The notes: generated by a model from the letters alone, not told the origin. Shown: positions 9,770 to 21,888, counted from the stretch's first letter. The stretch is 64,000 nucleotides of DNA from Helichrysum umbraculigerum (GCA_949592205.1 CATIUR010000001.1:40441001-40505000), one strand, 5' to 3'. Numbers and translations: made by a program.

Positions 9770-9952
9770 AGGGAGAAGGTTTCAGAATTAAAGTCAGGGG
9801 TGAGAAGGGAACTTAATCTAAAGTAATACTAAGGCAATCCTAACTACGCTAAACTACGTGCAAAATGTAACTTCTGATAAGGATGGTGAGTCCCAGTCAA
9901 AAGGATCTCTTAAAAACTAACTTATCTAAACAGGCTCCAAATCGTACTACCG

Positions 9953-9970
9953 TCCCCGGCAGCGGCGCCA
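9953..9970 (-). promoter_or_regulatory. Primer binding site of family A (tRNA-Asp type), second unit
   Basis: Identical to 403-420: TCCCCGGCAGCGGCGCCA on the + strand, 6 nt from the LTR edge at 9977. Confidence 0.85.
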
Positions 9971-9976
9971 AAAACT

Positions 9977-10530
9977 TGATGCGCCCTCAGCCGTCGGTGT
10001 CGTCGGTGCTGTTGTAACGACCGAGGGTGCGATCAGGGTGTTTTAAAATTTATTTTGCTCGGGGCCTAAACCTCCAAACTACCTACTGGTACTAGGCACA
10101 AGTACCTGATACTAGTACGTGGTAAGGATGATCAGGGTCGTCTCCAGACGGTCGAATTTGAAACGGAGCTCGTTTGGATAATTCAGTCCTCAAGATTGGG
10201 TTCTGATAGTTGGTTTTGTTTGGTTTTTATCTAAAGCAATAAAATTAAAAAGAGCTAGCTAGCATATAAGGAACAACTAAGGATAAGGAAGGCGTGGTTC
10301 ACCATGACTTGGGATAGTATAATATCGGGATTGTGTTTATGATGGGGACACTTTCAGATTAATAGATTAACAGACTTTGGTGTAAACACTAGAACCCTAC
10401 CAATTAAATTCCCATTGGCATGTCACTAGGAACTAGGTTATCGTGATTCTGATCGGAGCAATACGCTAAACTCCTAATACTTACCTAGTTGAAAGATAAG
10501 CAACCTATTTTGGTGATTAACCGCGGTACA
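9977..10530 (-). repeat. Family A LTR fragment, second unit
   Basis: Same LTR part as 427-993 but 13 bp shorter because of a deletion around 10233. It ends at the same ggtaca junction with B interior sequence. Confidence 0.85.
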
Positions 10531-10534
10531 AAGG

Positions 10535-10693
10535 ATGGAAGAATGTGAACAGCGTTCACTTGAAGCAGAAGAGTATGCGCGTGGACTAACACAACGACTA
10601 GCACTCGCAGAAGACAACGCCCGACAAGCTAGCAGGCTTGCAACCACTGTGGACCGTCTTGTCACGATGATGGAACAAATTAATCTACGTTAA
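10535..10693 (+). CDS. Short coiled-coil-like ORF upstream of gag (B2)
   Basis: Identical in layout to 998-1156: a 52-residue helical, charged peptide beginning MEECEQRSLE, placed 288 bp before the gag ATG and open upstream through the A LTR junction. Possibly the tail of a longer lost ORF. Confidence 0.45.
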   Translation: MEECEQRSLEAEEYARGLTQRLALAEDNARQASRLATTVDRLVTMMEQINLR

Positions 10694-10981
10694 GACTAGT
10701 GTAGTCCTTGTCTTGTAATCTATCCTGTAATCTATTAGCTATCTACGCGCTACTCTATAATTTCGTCGGATGTAACAATTCCTGACATCTTTTGTAATAC
10801 ATCTGTAGGATGTAACCTTTGAACTCGTACTATCTATTAAATATTCCTTGCTGTTTCAACTCATATCAATTGTCATTATTCCTGTTGATGTTATGTACTA
10901 CTGCTTTTATACATGTACATCTGTGACAATTACAAGTTCCTACAGAATCTCATTTATCTTCATTTCTTTTATTGAAGAATC

Positions 10982-13900
10982 ATGCCGCCAAAGACCAGAC
11001 CTTACACCGATGCACAGATTACATCACTCATAACCCAGGCTGTTACTGAAGCCTTGGCCCGGAATACCCCACCAAACTCCACAAGAAACAGCGATACCGC
11101 TGGAACCTCTGCCGCCAAACCTTGTTCTTACAAGGACTTTCAAAGCTGTAAACCCTCGAGTTTCAAGGGTTCTGAAGGAGCCATCGGACTGATCAGATGG
11201 TTCGAGAAAATGGAAACTGTTTTTCGTGTCTATAAATGCGCGGAGAACGACAAAGTAAACTTCGCCACCTGCTCTCTTGAAGATGATGCCCACTCTTGGT
11301 GGAATTCATATACCCAATCAGTGGGTGCTGACATTGCCTACCAACTCACTTGGGAGGAATTGAAGGCAAAACTCACTGCCAAATACTGCTCTATCGCCAA
11401 ACTCCAAAAGCTAGATGAGGAGTTCTGGAACTTAAAGGTTCGGGGTGGTGACATCGATGGTTATACCACCAGGTTTCAACAACTAGCTGCCCTCCGCCCA
11501 GCTATGGTAAGCACTGAACCTGATAAAATCAGGAAGTACGCCCTTGGTCTCCCTGATTTTGTTCGGGGACACGTCATCTCTTCCAAACCAAGCACCATTG
11601 ACGGTGCAATCTCATTGGCCCAAGACCTGATGTCTATGAGTCAAGATTCTGAACCACCCACTTCATCCTCCCAAAACAACAAACGCAAGTGGTCTGACTA
11701 CCACAACAACCACTCCAACCAACAAAACAAGAAACCTGACACCATCAAAGCCTACAACACCACCACTGACATCATCCGGGGTTACACTGGGAGCAAACCA
11801 TATTGTCCCAAGTGCAGCCGTCACCATGAAGGTTCCTGTGGTCCCTTTTGCAACAATTGCAAGAGGTACGGCCATCTCACCAAAGACTGTCGCTCTCCTG
11901 CCAACAACAATTCCAACAACAACACCAGACCACCCAAAGTATGCTTTGAGTGTGGGAAACATGGGCATTTCAGAGATTCGTGCCCAAAACTGAAGAACAA
12001 CAACAACAACAACCGTAACAACAACAACAACAACACCCGCAGCAGAGCTTTCGTCATCAAATCTGGGGACGCCCGCCAAGACCCGAATGTGGTCTTGGGT
12101 ATGTTCCTCCTCAACAACTTAACTGCTTCTGTTCTATTTGATACTGGTGCTGATAGAAGCTTTATCTCCGATGATTTTTGCCCATTACTTGACATCACTC
12201 CTGTTGCCTTAGATGTTAAGTACACTGTAGAGCTAGCCAATGGAAAACTTGTAGAAACCACCAGTGTGATACCTAATTGCACTTTAAACCTAGCTGACGA
12301 AACCTTTTCGATCGACCTTATACCCATTGAAATCGGAAGTTTCGACGTCATTATTGGAATGGACTGGTTGTCTAAACATCGAGCTGAAATCGTTTGTCAT
12401 GATAAAATTGTCCGTATCCCACTCGCTGTTGGTGGAACCTTGATCATACAGTGGGAGACCGGTGGGACGGGACTCAATATAATCTCCTGCTTAAAAACCC
12501 GAAAATTTCTGAGAAAGGGTTACCCTGCCATACTCGCACACATTACAGAGAAGAAGTCGGAGGAGAAGCGACTTGAGGATGTGCCAATTGTTAGAGACTT
12601 TCCCGAAGTCTTTCCGGAAGAACTACCTGGTTTACCTCCACCTAGACAGGTTGAGTTCTCAATTGATCTCGTGCCGGGTGCCGCACCGGTGGCCCGCGCA
12701 CCATACCGTTTAGCCCCATCCGAACTTCAAGAGTTGTCCTCTCAGTTACAGGAACTTCTGGATCGAGGATTCATTAGACCGAGTTCTTCACCTTGGGGAG
12801 CTCCGGTCTTATTTGTCAAAAAGAAGGATGGTTCATTCCGAATGTGCATCGACTACCGAGAATTGAACAAATTGACCGTCAAGAACCGTTATCCACTCCC
12901 TCGCATTGATGATCTATTCGACCAACTTCAGGGTTCAAGTCTCTACTCAAAAATCGACCTGAGATCAGGTTATCATCAGTTACGAGTTCGCGACGCCGAT
13001 ATTCCAAAAACTGCTTTCAGAACTCGTTACGGGCACTACGAATTTCAAGTGATGCCCTTTGGTCTAACCAACGCACCGGCTGTATTCATGGATCTCATGA
13101 ACCGAGTGTGCAAACCTTACCTCGATAAGTTTGTCATTGTCTTTATCGATGACATACTCATTTACTCGCACAACGAACAAGAACATGCGCAACACCTCAA
13201 AACCATCCTTGAACTCCTTAGACACGAGGAGCTTTATGCCAAATTCTCTAAGTGTGAGTTCTGGATACAAACTGTTCAATTCCTTGGTCACGTGATCGAC
13301 AGTCAGGGAATCCGCGTTGACCCATCAAAAATCGAGGCTATCAAAGACTGGCAAGCACCCACCTCTGCAACTGAAGTACGACAATTCTTGGGTCTTGCTG
13401 GGTACTATCGGCGATTTATCGAAAATTTCTCCAAAATAGCTCAACCACTCAAGGTACTGACTCAGAAGGACAAAAGGTTCGATTGGACCGATAAACAAGA
13501 GTCAGCGTTCCAATTATTAAAACAAAAGCTTTGCAGTGCTCCAATTCTATCCTTACCCGAAGGCACCGATGACTTCGTGGTATATTGCGATGCTTCTCAC
13601 CAAGGTCTCGGTTGCGTGCTGATGCAACGAGACAAAGTCATTGCCTATGCCTCACGACAGCTGAAAATTCACGAAAAGAACTACACCACTCATGATCTCG
13701 AACTGGGAGCTGTCGTTTTTGCTCTCAAAATATGGAGACATTATCTCTACGGCACTAAGTGCACAATCTTTACCGATCACAAAAGTTTCCAACATATATT
13801 CGATCAGAAGGATCTCAATATGAGGCAACGTCGATGGGTCGAGTTGCTTACCGATTACGATTGCGAGATCAAGTACCATCCAGGGAAGGCTAATGTTCTA

Positions 13901-14419
13901 GCCGATGCCCTCAGTCGAAAGGAACGACCAAAACCACTTCGAGTCCGAGCCCTCAGTATGACCATTCACAACGATCTTACCATTCAGATTCATACCGCTC
14001 AGATCGAAGCCCTGAAACCTGAAAACATCAAAAATGAAGCCTTACGGGGTATTGACAAGCAGTTTGAAACCAAACCTAACGGGATTAGGTATTTCTCAAA
14101 CCGAATCTGGTTGCCTAGTTTCGGGAACCTACGAGACTTGGTGATGGATGAAGCTCACAAGTCCAAATATTCTATCCATCCGGGATCCGATAAGATGTAC
14201 CACGGCATCAAGGAATTTTATTGGTGGCCAAACATGAAAGCCGAAATCGCCACTTATGCCAGCAAGTGTCTTACTTGCTCGAAAGTCAAAACCGAACATC
14301 AGAAACCTTCTGGTTTACTCCAACAACCTGAAATCCCTGAATGGAAATGGGAACAATATGCCATGGATTTCATAACCAAACTACCAAGTCGGCGAGCGGT
14401 TGCGATACCATTTGGGTGA
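10982..14419 (+). CDS. gag-pol: Tekay Gag-Pro-RT-RNaseH-integrase polyprotein, first part (B2), frame-broken
   Basis: 1145 residues collinear with the B1 polyprotein. Zinc knuckles at 290-303 and 321-334, protease DTGA at 387, RT FIDD at 723-724, RNase H start about 870 and integrase zinc-binding region from about 1059 are all present. Differences from B1 include Y versus S at about 84, KLDEE versus NLVEE near 143, R versus C near 479, and HNEQ versus RNDQ just after the FIDD box. The frame break before the stop at 14419 is at the same place as in B1. The enzymatic motifs look intact apart from the broken integrase. Confidence 0.93.
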   Translation: MPPKTRPYTDAQITSLITQAVTEALARNTPPNSTRNSDTAGTSAAKPCSYKDFQSCKPSSFKGSEGAIGLIRWFEKMETVFRVYKCAENDKVNFATCSLEDDAHSWWNSYTQSVGADIAYQLTWEELKAKLTAKYCSIAKLQKLDEEFWNLKVRGGDIDGYTTRFQQLAALRPAMVSTEPDKIRKYALGLPDFVRGHVISSKPSTIDGAISLAQDLMSMSQDSEPPTSSSQNNKRKWSDYHNNHSNQQNKKPDTIKAYNTTTDIIRGYTGSKPYCPKCSRHHEGSCGPFCNNCKRYGHLTKDCRSPANNNSNNNTRPPKVCFECGKHGHFRDSCPKLKNNNNNNRNNNNNNTRSRAFVIKSGDARQDPNVVLGMFLLNNLTASVLFDTGADRSFISDDFCPLLDITPVALDVKYTVELANGKLVETTSVIPNCTLNLADETFSIDLIPIEIGSFDVIIGMDWLSKHRAEIVCHDKIVRIPLAVGGTLIIQWETGGTGLNIISCLKTRKFLRKGYPAILAHITEKKSEEKRLEDVPIVRDFPEVFPEELPGLPPPRQVEFSIDLVPGAAPVARAPYRLAPSELQELSSQLQELLDRGFIRPSSSPWGAPVLFVKKKDGSFRMCIDYRELNKLTVKNRYPLPRIDDLFDQLQGSSLYSKIDLRSGYHQLRVRDADIPKTAFRTRYGHYEFQVMPFGLTNAPAVFMDLMNRVCKPYLDKFVIVFIDDILIYSHNEQEHAQHLKTILELLRHEELYAKFSKCEFWIQTVQFLGHVIDSQGIRVDPSKIEAIKDWQAPTSATEVRQFLGLAGYYRRFIENFSKIAQPLKVLTQKDKRFDWTDKQESAFQLLKQKLCSAPILSLPEGTDDFVVYCDASHQGLGCVLMQRDKVIAYASRQLKIHEKNYTTHDLELGAVVFALKIWRHYLYGTKCTIFTDHKSFQHIFDQKDLNMRQRRWVELLTDYDCEIKYHPGKANVLADALSRKERPKPLRVRALSMTIHNDLTIQIHTAQIEALKPENIKNEALRGIDKQFETKPNGIRYFSNRIWLPSFGNLRDLVMDEAHKSKYSIHPGSDKMYHGIKEFYWWPNMKAEIATYASKCLTCSKVKTEHQKPSGLLQQPEIPEWKWEQYAMDFITKLPSRRAVAIPFG

Positions 14420-15429
14420 TCGTCGATCGTCTCACCAAATCTGCTCATTTCCTGGCAATCAAAGAAAACGATAAAATGGAACGCCTTGCACAAATCTACA
14501 TCAAAGAAATCGTTTCTCATCACGGCGTTCCAATCTCGATCATCTCTGACAGAGATGCCCGTTTCACTTCTCGTTTTTGGCAATCACTTCAAAAAGCTTT
14601 GGGTACTCGTCTTGATATGAGTACTGCGTACCATCCTCAAACCGATGGCCAAAGTGAACGAAGCATTCAAACACTAGAAGATATGCTACGCGCCTGCGTA
14701 GTTGATTTCGGTACAAACTGGGAAAGACATTTACCGTTGTGCGAATTCTCGTACAATAACAGTTATCATGCCAGCATTAAGGCTGCACCTTTTGAGGCAC
14801 TGTACGGTCGTAAGTGCCGATCACCGATCTGTTGGACTGAGGTGGGAGATAGTCAACTCACTGGTCCTGAACTCATTCACGCCACCACAGAGAAAATTGT
14901 GGAAATCCAAAACAGACTCAAAGCCGCACGTGATCGTCAGAAAAGTTATGCTGACGTGAGACGCAAACCACTCGAGTTCCAAGTTGGGGATCGAGTACTC
15001 TTGAAAGTATCGCCTTGGAAAGACGTCATCCATTTTGGCAAACGCGGGAAGTTAAATCCCAGATACATTGGGCCTTTTGAGATCCTCGAACGGATTGGCC
15101 CCGTAGCTTATCGATTGCAGCTGCCATCCGAACTCAGCAGCGTGCACCCTACTTTTCATATCTCAAATTTGAAGAAGTGTCTGTCTGATGAGACACTTAT
15201 TATTCCACTAGATGAAATTCGTGTTGACGATAAACTTCATTTCGTTGAGGAACCCGCTGAAATCATGGACCGTGAGGTCAAACAACTGAAACAAAGTAGT
15301 ATTCCCATCGTCAAGGTCAGATGGAATTCGCGGCGTGGTCCGGAATTCACCTGGGAACGGGAAGACCAAATGCGACTCAAATATCCTCAACTCTTCACTG
15401 ATTCCACATCAAACACGACTTCGAACTAA
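14341..15429 (+). CDS. Tekay integrase core and chromodomain, second part (B2)
   Basis: 362-residue frame with catalytic D70 and E106 and a C-terminal chromodomain (about 299-345), as in B1. It differs from B1 at KDVIHFGK versus KGVINFGK. The first catalytic Asp lies in the upstream frame, so an active integrase cannot come from either frame alone. The true homologous region begins about 60 bp after the ATG. Confidence 0.9.
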   Translation: MEMGTICHGFHNQTTKSASGCDTIWVIVDRLTKSAHFLAIKENDKMERLAQIYIKEIVSHHGVPISIISDRDARFTSRFWQSLQKALGTRLDMSTAYHPQTDGQSERSIQTLEDMLRACVVDFGTNWERHLPLCEFSYNNSYHASIKAAPFEALYGRKCRSPICWTEVGDSQLTGPELIHATTEKIVEIQNRLKAARDRQKSYADVRRKPLEFQVGDRVLLKVSPWKDVIHFGKRGKLNPRYIGPFEILERIGPVAYRLQLPSELSSVHPTFHISNLKKCLSDETLIIPLDEIRVDDKLHFVEEPAEIMDREVKQLKQSSIPIVKVRWNSRRGPEFTWEREDQMRLKYPQLFTDSTSNTTSN

Positions 15430-15463
15430 ATTTCGGGACGAAATCCTTCTAACAGGGGGAGAA

Positions 15464-18034
15464 TGTAACACCCGCCAAAAATTAGGACTAGTAATTAGTG
15501 CCTAATCATATATTAATACATGTAATTAGTTCTGTGTTAGGCTAATTAATGTATCGAATTATATATATTGTTGAATATATACGAAAATGCGATTTGATTA
15601 AATCGTACGCAATTTAAATCGGACGTGTTTCGATTCAATTTAATACGGACGTTGGTGACCCATTTTATTAAATAATGCTTTACATCAAAAATATTATTAT
15701 GATAATATTTCGTATTCATTCGTATCGTACAAACCGAACTTACACAATTTAAAATATCAAAACACACAAACTAAATAAACAAACTTACATTTTATAACTC
15801 AAACATAAATTAAATTGTAAAATATTTAAATAAAACATCGCGTAATAAATTGTATTTTAAAATTTATAATTAAAATGTAAATAATTATTTAACGTTTAAA
15901 CGACGGAGCAAACGAACACCACGCGGAACGCGGGGCGGGAAAGCTGAAAAGTGGGGATAAACCCCCACCTCCATCTTTCATTTTCTTCATTTCATTTCTT
16001 TATCACTCTCTCTCCTTCCTTTTTCTCTCTTTCACCAAAACACCCCAAAATCCACAAAAATCGCAAATAACAACACGAAACACAACCGGATCAACAATAT
16101 TTTTAGAGATTCACGACCACCTCGCGACGATCTACAACGCTATCTTTCCGGATTTTCATTTCGGCAAATTGTAAGTTTCCGACAAAATCCCGAAATCTCT
16201 CGAATCTTAGTATTTTTCACTTGTGGTTGTTTATATAACATATATATGTCCCTTACTAAGTATATAACACGATTTCATAGCTTAAAAACGAGTTTAAAAC
16301 GGAATTTTGGCCGGAAAAACATTAACAGCCGGACTTTCTGGGCCGGTGTTCATCCATGCGACACAAGCCTTGTGTCGCATGTTGTGTCGTATTTTACCCT
16401 TTGTGTCGCACATTATGTCGTATTTCCCATGTTATGTCGTACCAAAGAATTTGTGTCGTAAGTTTTGCGACACAACCACTATGTCGTATTCTATGTCGTA
16501 TTTCCATACGACACAATCACTATGTCGCTGTTGAATCAGCATCTCGCATCTATGCGACACAACCCTTGTGTCGCATAGACATTGTGTCGCATTTTTATGC
16601 GACACAACCCTTGTGTCGCATGACAAACTTTTGTGTCGCATATTGTGTCGCAAAACACAGAAAACTCAGATTTTTACTAAGTGTCGAGACTCAAAATTTA
16701 TCACTCGATTTTACCCGAATTCAGATCCCAGATGCGTTTTTCGTCAAAGCAATATAGTAGAAATAAAAATTTTCCAAGCTGACCTGGCAGCTCGACCCCA
16801 GCCAGGGGCTCTGCCCCTTGGACCCCGCCAGGGGCTGCCGCCCCTTGGACCCCGCTACCAGGGGCGCTGCCCCCGGACCCCCGTACTAAGATTTCGTAAC
16901 GGCTTCTAAAACACAATCAAAACACATTTTTCAAGTAAAACGCCACGAAATCAAAATAATAATAGTTGAGATTATTATTACAAATCCTTCACCAACGGGC
17001 CGTACATGTTTTCAAACACTTAACAAATCAACCAAATCGTAGTAATTTGGACATATATATATAGTTGTGTAACAACTACAAGGGTGATCTCTTGAGATAC
17101 CCAATCATGTTTATAACCATCGCGTGTCGTGGACACCCTCAGGTTACAAGTCTTTGGACTTCATACTCGGCTAATCAACTCAAGTTTATTAAGTTAAACT
17201 CATAAGACTCAGGTGAGTCTCATAGCCCCTCTTTTACTGTTTTACTCAGGGGTGTGATATACTGCTCAACTTTTAACATGTGAACGCAAGTACCAACTTT
17301 TCATATACTACATGAGTTTTTCGAAACTAATCATTTTAAAGTCCTCCGTCAGCATAGTTGTTAATACGTTGTAGCGTGAATATTAGTATATGGTACCATA
17401 TAGGATTGACCCTCCTCGTCCGGGTTAGCAAGCACTAACCGGGTAAACGGACGTACTAATATTTGGGAAGACGAATGTTGATTAGGCATTCGTGGAGGCA
17501 CCTCGCCCGAAATTCTCTATAGGGGACCCGGCCCTCGAGTTAAGCTCAACTATGTGCTCATGGCTGTATACACGATGATTATCATTAAATTGCTGGATGC
17601 AATTCACTATTTAATCGCTGGATGCGATTCATTATTTAATTGCTGGATGCAATTCATTATTTAAATCTTGCGGTTCATACGATATAACTGATTTCAAACC
17701 TGTGAGCTCACCAGCTTTATAGCTGACCTTTTAGCATATATCGCAGGTACCCAGCAGTAGGATGTTTCTGCTCAGGATTTAGCTCGAGTCAGCATACAGA
17801 CGATTGAGATTTTCTTGCATTAGTATATTTTGTATAAGTACTTATGTACTGAAATCTCATTTTATTTAACACTCGAGTTATGTAACGCTTTAAATGTTGT
17901 AAACATTTCAGAAATCAATATATTTTGTTAAAACGACGCATATAGAGTCGTTTGCTATATATCTTTGTGCTTTGTTATTGATTAGTAACACCCAAATCAA
18001 GCTTCCGCAAATCATCAAATTTGGGGGTGTTACA
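15464..18034 (+). repeat. 3' LTR of B2 (2571 bp)
   Basis: TGTAACACC...GGTGTTACA ends, preceded by the PPT AACAGGGGGAGAA (15451-15463). It is 2 bp longer than the B1 LTR through an extra TA near 17055. It holds the same palindrome array (16357-16652), CCAGGGGC repeats (16802-16878) and three hairpin units (17588-17654). Confidence 0.93.
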
Positions 18035-19308
18035 CAATCAGTGGAAGAGGCATGGTAAAGTGAGTGATTTGTATTATTTGAGGTAAAACAAAGCTCTCGA
18101 CTTTTTCTACCTCTTGAGTTTTTGGTTGTTCGGGTTGGTCAAAGAGTTCCTCATCACTCCATGACGTGTACGTCATTATGTAAGGGAGAGATGGTTTGTA
18201 GGGTGCTCTTGATGTAAAACCCACCTTGCTTCCTAAAGCCTTTGGTTGGATGATAACGTTGTACTCTAGGCATGGAGGTGGGACAATGTCCATTAGTGTC
18301 TCCAATCTTGTAGCAACATTATCATCAAATACTTGGGTGTTTGTCTCCTCTAAGGTACTAGTGGAGTCGATTAGATCAGGAAGTGAATCAATCAAAGAGA
18401 ATTTTGGGATACAGTCAATCACAACTGGTTGTGGGACATGTTCAACCATATCAGTTTGAATGAGTTCATTACTCAGAGTCGGTATGTATTCCTTCAGTCC
18501 ATGTGAAGCCGAGTCTTCTATGTAAATCTCCAAATTCGGGCTTTCCATCTCGATCTCTTCGTCTACTTCGTCATCCTCGTCACTCTGGCCAGAAGTTTCG
18601 AGTTGCAGTGGTTCGGAAAGTTCTTCTAGAACATCCGTCGATCTTTGACGTTGATAGGTCGGGAATAGGTGAAATTGTAGGTTTAGAAGATTGGGTTGGT
18701 GTGGGAGTCGAAGGGATATTGAAACCGAACTCATGAAAATGTAAGTCTGTATCTGGTGTGCTAGATGTGGTGTGTGTGCGTCTCTCAACGTTCTGTATCC
18801 TAGATTTGGCTCCATCTTGAAACATACTCTCCTCACTACTCTCCTGGGCTTGTGTTGGTATTTCAGTAGAGAATTTAGACATATTATAAGTTTAACTTCT
18901 AAGTATGTCCTCTTGTTCTCTAATCATTTCTTCAAGTGATTCGGAAGGAGGTGATAAAGCAGCATTACTGCTGAGACAGGCTAAGGGCATATCTCTCAAG
19001 TCAGGGATCTCGCAGGATTGTGGTATACTTACAGGGTGAGGTGAGTGTGGGTAGATTTCGAATGGTTAGGGATAAAAAGGTTGGTATGGATGTGGTTGGG
19101 TAGCATGGGGGTCATATTGATATTGCATTTGAGGATCTAAGTACCCTATGTTATCCGAAAACATCATACTTTGGCTTTGGCATTCTCCATCTAAGTGGGT
19201 ATTACCGCACATCCTACATCTATTTTCGATTGAATTAGCAAGACTTTGCATTTGATCTAAGCGTTCCCATTGTTTTAACATATCCCAAGGGTTAATAACA
19301 GGTGGCAT
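18035..19308 (-). pseudogene. Family A gag-like gene remnant, truncated by B2 (copy A1)
   Basis: ATG at 19308; same TAA after residue 80, second TAA near 18896 and 5-bp deletion near 18629 as in 8496-9769, and the same loss of the C-terminus at the B LTR. The N-terminal zinc-knuckle-like CRMCGNTHLDGEC is intact. It is followed on the minus-strand upstream side by PBS and a complete LTR, so this is the copy of A from which the tandem unit appears to have been made. Confidence 0.85.
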
Positions 19309-19491
19309 AGGGAGAAGGTTTCAGAATTAAAGTCGGGGGTGAGAAGGGAACTTAATCTAAAGTAATACTAAGGCAATCCTAACTACGCTAAACTACGTGC
19401 AAAATGTAACTTCTGATAAGGATGGTGAGTCCCAGTCAAAAGGATCTCTTAAAAACTAACTTATCTAAATAGGCTCCAAATCGTACTACCG

Positions 19492-19509
19492 TCCCCGGCA
19501 GCGGCGCCA
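19492..19509 (-). promoter_or_regulatory. Primer binding site of family A (tRNA-Asp type), A1
   Basis: TCCCCGGCAGCGGCGCCA on the + strand, 6 nt from the LTR start at 19516. Confidence 0.85.
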
Positions 19510-21717
19510 AAAACTTGATGCGCCCTCAGCCGTCGGTGTCGTCGGTGCTGTTGTAACGACCGAGGGTGCGATCAGGGTGTTTTAAAATTTATTTTGCTCG
19601 GGGCCTAAACCTCCAAACTACCTACTGGTACTAGGCACAAGTACCTGATACTAGTACGTGGTAAGGATGATCAGGGTCGTCTCCAGACGGTCGAATTTGA
19701 AACGGAGCTCGTTTGGATAATTCAGTCCTCAAGATTGGGTTCAGATAGTTGGTTTTGTTTGGTTTTTATCTAATTAAAATAACTAAAGCAATAAAATTAA
19801 AAAGAGCTAGCTAGCATATAAGGAACAACTAAGGATAAGGAAGGCGTGGTTCACCATGACTTGGGATAGTATAATATCGGGATTGTGTTTATGATGGGGA
19901 CACTTTCAGATTAATAGATTAACAGACTTTGGTGTAAACACTAGAACCCTACCAATTAAATTCCCATTGGCATGTCACTAGGAACTAGGTTATCATGATT
20001 CTGATCGGAGCAATACGCTAAACTCCCAATACTTACCTAGTTGAAAGATAAGCAACCTATTTTGGTGATTAACCGAGGTACATGAATAAAGCAGCATATC
20101 GTCTCATAGGTCCGACCGTTCTTAACACCTAAGCTTATCTCTCGTTCTTCTAATAGTGTATCTAATTATTAACTTGTTATGTTTAAAGAATCAAATATGT
20201 AAAATCTAGGGGGTTGATAAATCTAAATCACTTGGACTTTCCTCACTAGACCTTGTTAATACTTTTCTTAAGCTCCAATTACGTTGATTTATGACCTAGA
20301 CCTCTCCTTTTCAAACAGTTATACATCTCCAGATTATTCACAGTTTGTTTAAAACATGTTTCATATGAGGACCATGCCTTTCGGTAATAGACAGTGTACT
20401 TTACAGGGTAGTTCCACGGGTTCTTATGTCTAACATGCGATCAAGAGTAATTGACAGTGAGGGTGGCACTCTAAACTAACTAAATGTAAAGCAGTGCAAG
20501 AATGTAAATCTAATATATACAACGAGTGGTTTCACTGTGTCTTACCTATTGCATGTCATGGGCACAGATAACTACTTACCATAATTAAGGTTCCGGACTC
20601 CCTAATATCTAGGTTGCAGTCACGTGGATAACTGGAAAGGGTACTCCATAAATTAGGTCTAGTGTCATACATTTAAACAATAACAAAGTATAATAATTCC
20701 CATTCATATAAGTTTCTTTTTATGAATTTAGACTATGTTGGAATGAGTTGTTTTTACGATCCTATCAACTAACTAACGTAGAGTTGTCCGCAATCAGATA
20801 GAAGATATGTCACATGGATAGTAAACACAAACAATTACAATACACCGGAAGTTCTCCCAAATGTACTGAACATATCGGCTAACAACTACCCTCGAATCCT
20901 ATTCCCCAATCTCGGTCGTCAGAGATGTCCGTATCATGGCATGGTCTATTGAATAAATAGTCACATAAACAGGTTTTACCCTACCGGAATAAGTTGGGGT
21001 AGTCTGGTCATAAGCGGTTGGCCAGACATGCCATCATTCGTTCATAATGTTATAATTAAACTATAAATAGAAATTCATTTAGCACATTTAAAGTATTGGT
21101 CCGTAATATAACTACCTTTTGTCGTTCTCAGACTTCCGTACTTTTGTACTCCACCTAAAGCGTTTTCATCACTATATCCGAGAACAGTCGAATAGGGGCC
21201 GTCATATTACTTCACAACATTTATTATCATCCCATTATAACTATCTAAATCATGGCAAACATATAAACAACTACTCGCATATCATGGCAATAGACATTTC
21301 CAATATTAATAAATCATAAACATCAAACAAGAACATTACAATTAATTAATAAGAGAAAAGGATAGATATTACCCGTAATTATTGCGAGCTAAACGATGCT
21401 TATATTACTTCCGAATAATCCAAAGCTTTACATTGATAAGCTAGCTACTACTAACTATTACATAATTAATCTCATACTTATCTCTCTCCAAATTAACTTA
21501 GAGAGAGAAAGTAGAAAGACCCCAATCTTCTCTCTAGTTCTCCTCTAACTCCTAAGAGTAGGCTAGAGAGAGAGACTAGAGAGAAGAACTAACTACAAGA
21601 ATAATTCTCCTCTAACTTCTAAGAGTAGTGCTAGAGAAAGAATTCTAGAGAGAGAAAGAGAAATATGCAAGAAAGGAGGTGCATATGGTGCATTTTGAAA
21701 TGAAGCCTAAAGCCTCC

Positions 21718-21725
21718 TATTTATA
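21718..21725 (-). promoter_or_regulatory. TATA box of A LTR 1
   Basis: TATAAATA on the minus strand, in CCTATAAATAGG, followed downstream by a CT-rich leader. It is conserved in LTR 2 (36695) and LTR 3 (44209) and matched in G and F. Confidence 0.7.
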
Positions 21726-21788
21726 GGTGAGCTTTGGCTCACATTAGCACCATGAGGTGCATGTTAGAAAGCTTTCTAAAAATGGTGT

Positions 21789-21852
21789 GTACAACACGAA
21801 AAGTAGGCGCACCGGGTACCGTACAACACGAAAAGTAGGCGCACCAGGTACC
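21789..21852. repeat. 32-bp direct duplication in A LTR 1
   Basis: Two adjacent units starting GTACAACACG. Also present in LTR 2 at 36766-36829 but single in LTR 3 near 44280. Confidence 0.85.
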
Positions 21853-21888
21853 AAAAGTTACCAAAAATAGAAACCGGGGCAGGGCAAT

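Larger units (their letters stand above)
8496..10530 (-). mobile_element. Family A segment between the two B copies
   Basis: Minus-strand A sequence: LTR fragment (9977-10530), PBS (9953-9970), leader and gag-like pseudogene (8496-9769). It resumes exactly at the B1 3' LTR end (8495) and stops at the second A-LTR/B-interior junction (10530/10531). It is the A part of the 9.54-kb tandem unit. No other gene is visible in 9770-10534. Confidence 0.9.
10531..18034 (+). mobile_element. 5'-truncated Tekay element, copy B2 (tandem duplicate of B1)
   Basis: Same gene order, same 5' truncation point and same 3' junction into the A gag-like frame as B1. Protein differences from B1 are about ten substitutions over some 1500 residues. 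It again lacks a 5' LTR and PBS. Because both ends are shared, B2 and B1 arose by duplication of a segment and not by independent insertion. Confidence 0.92.
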
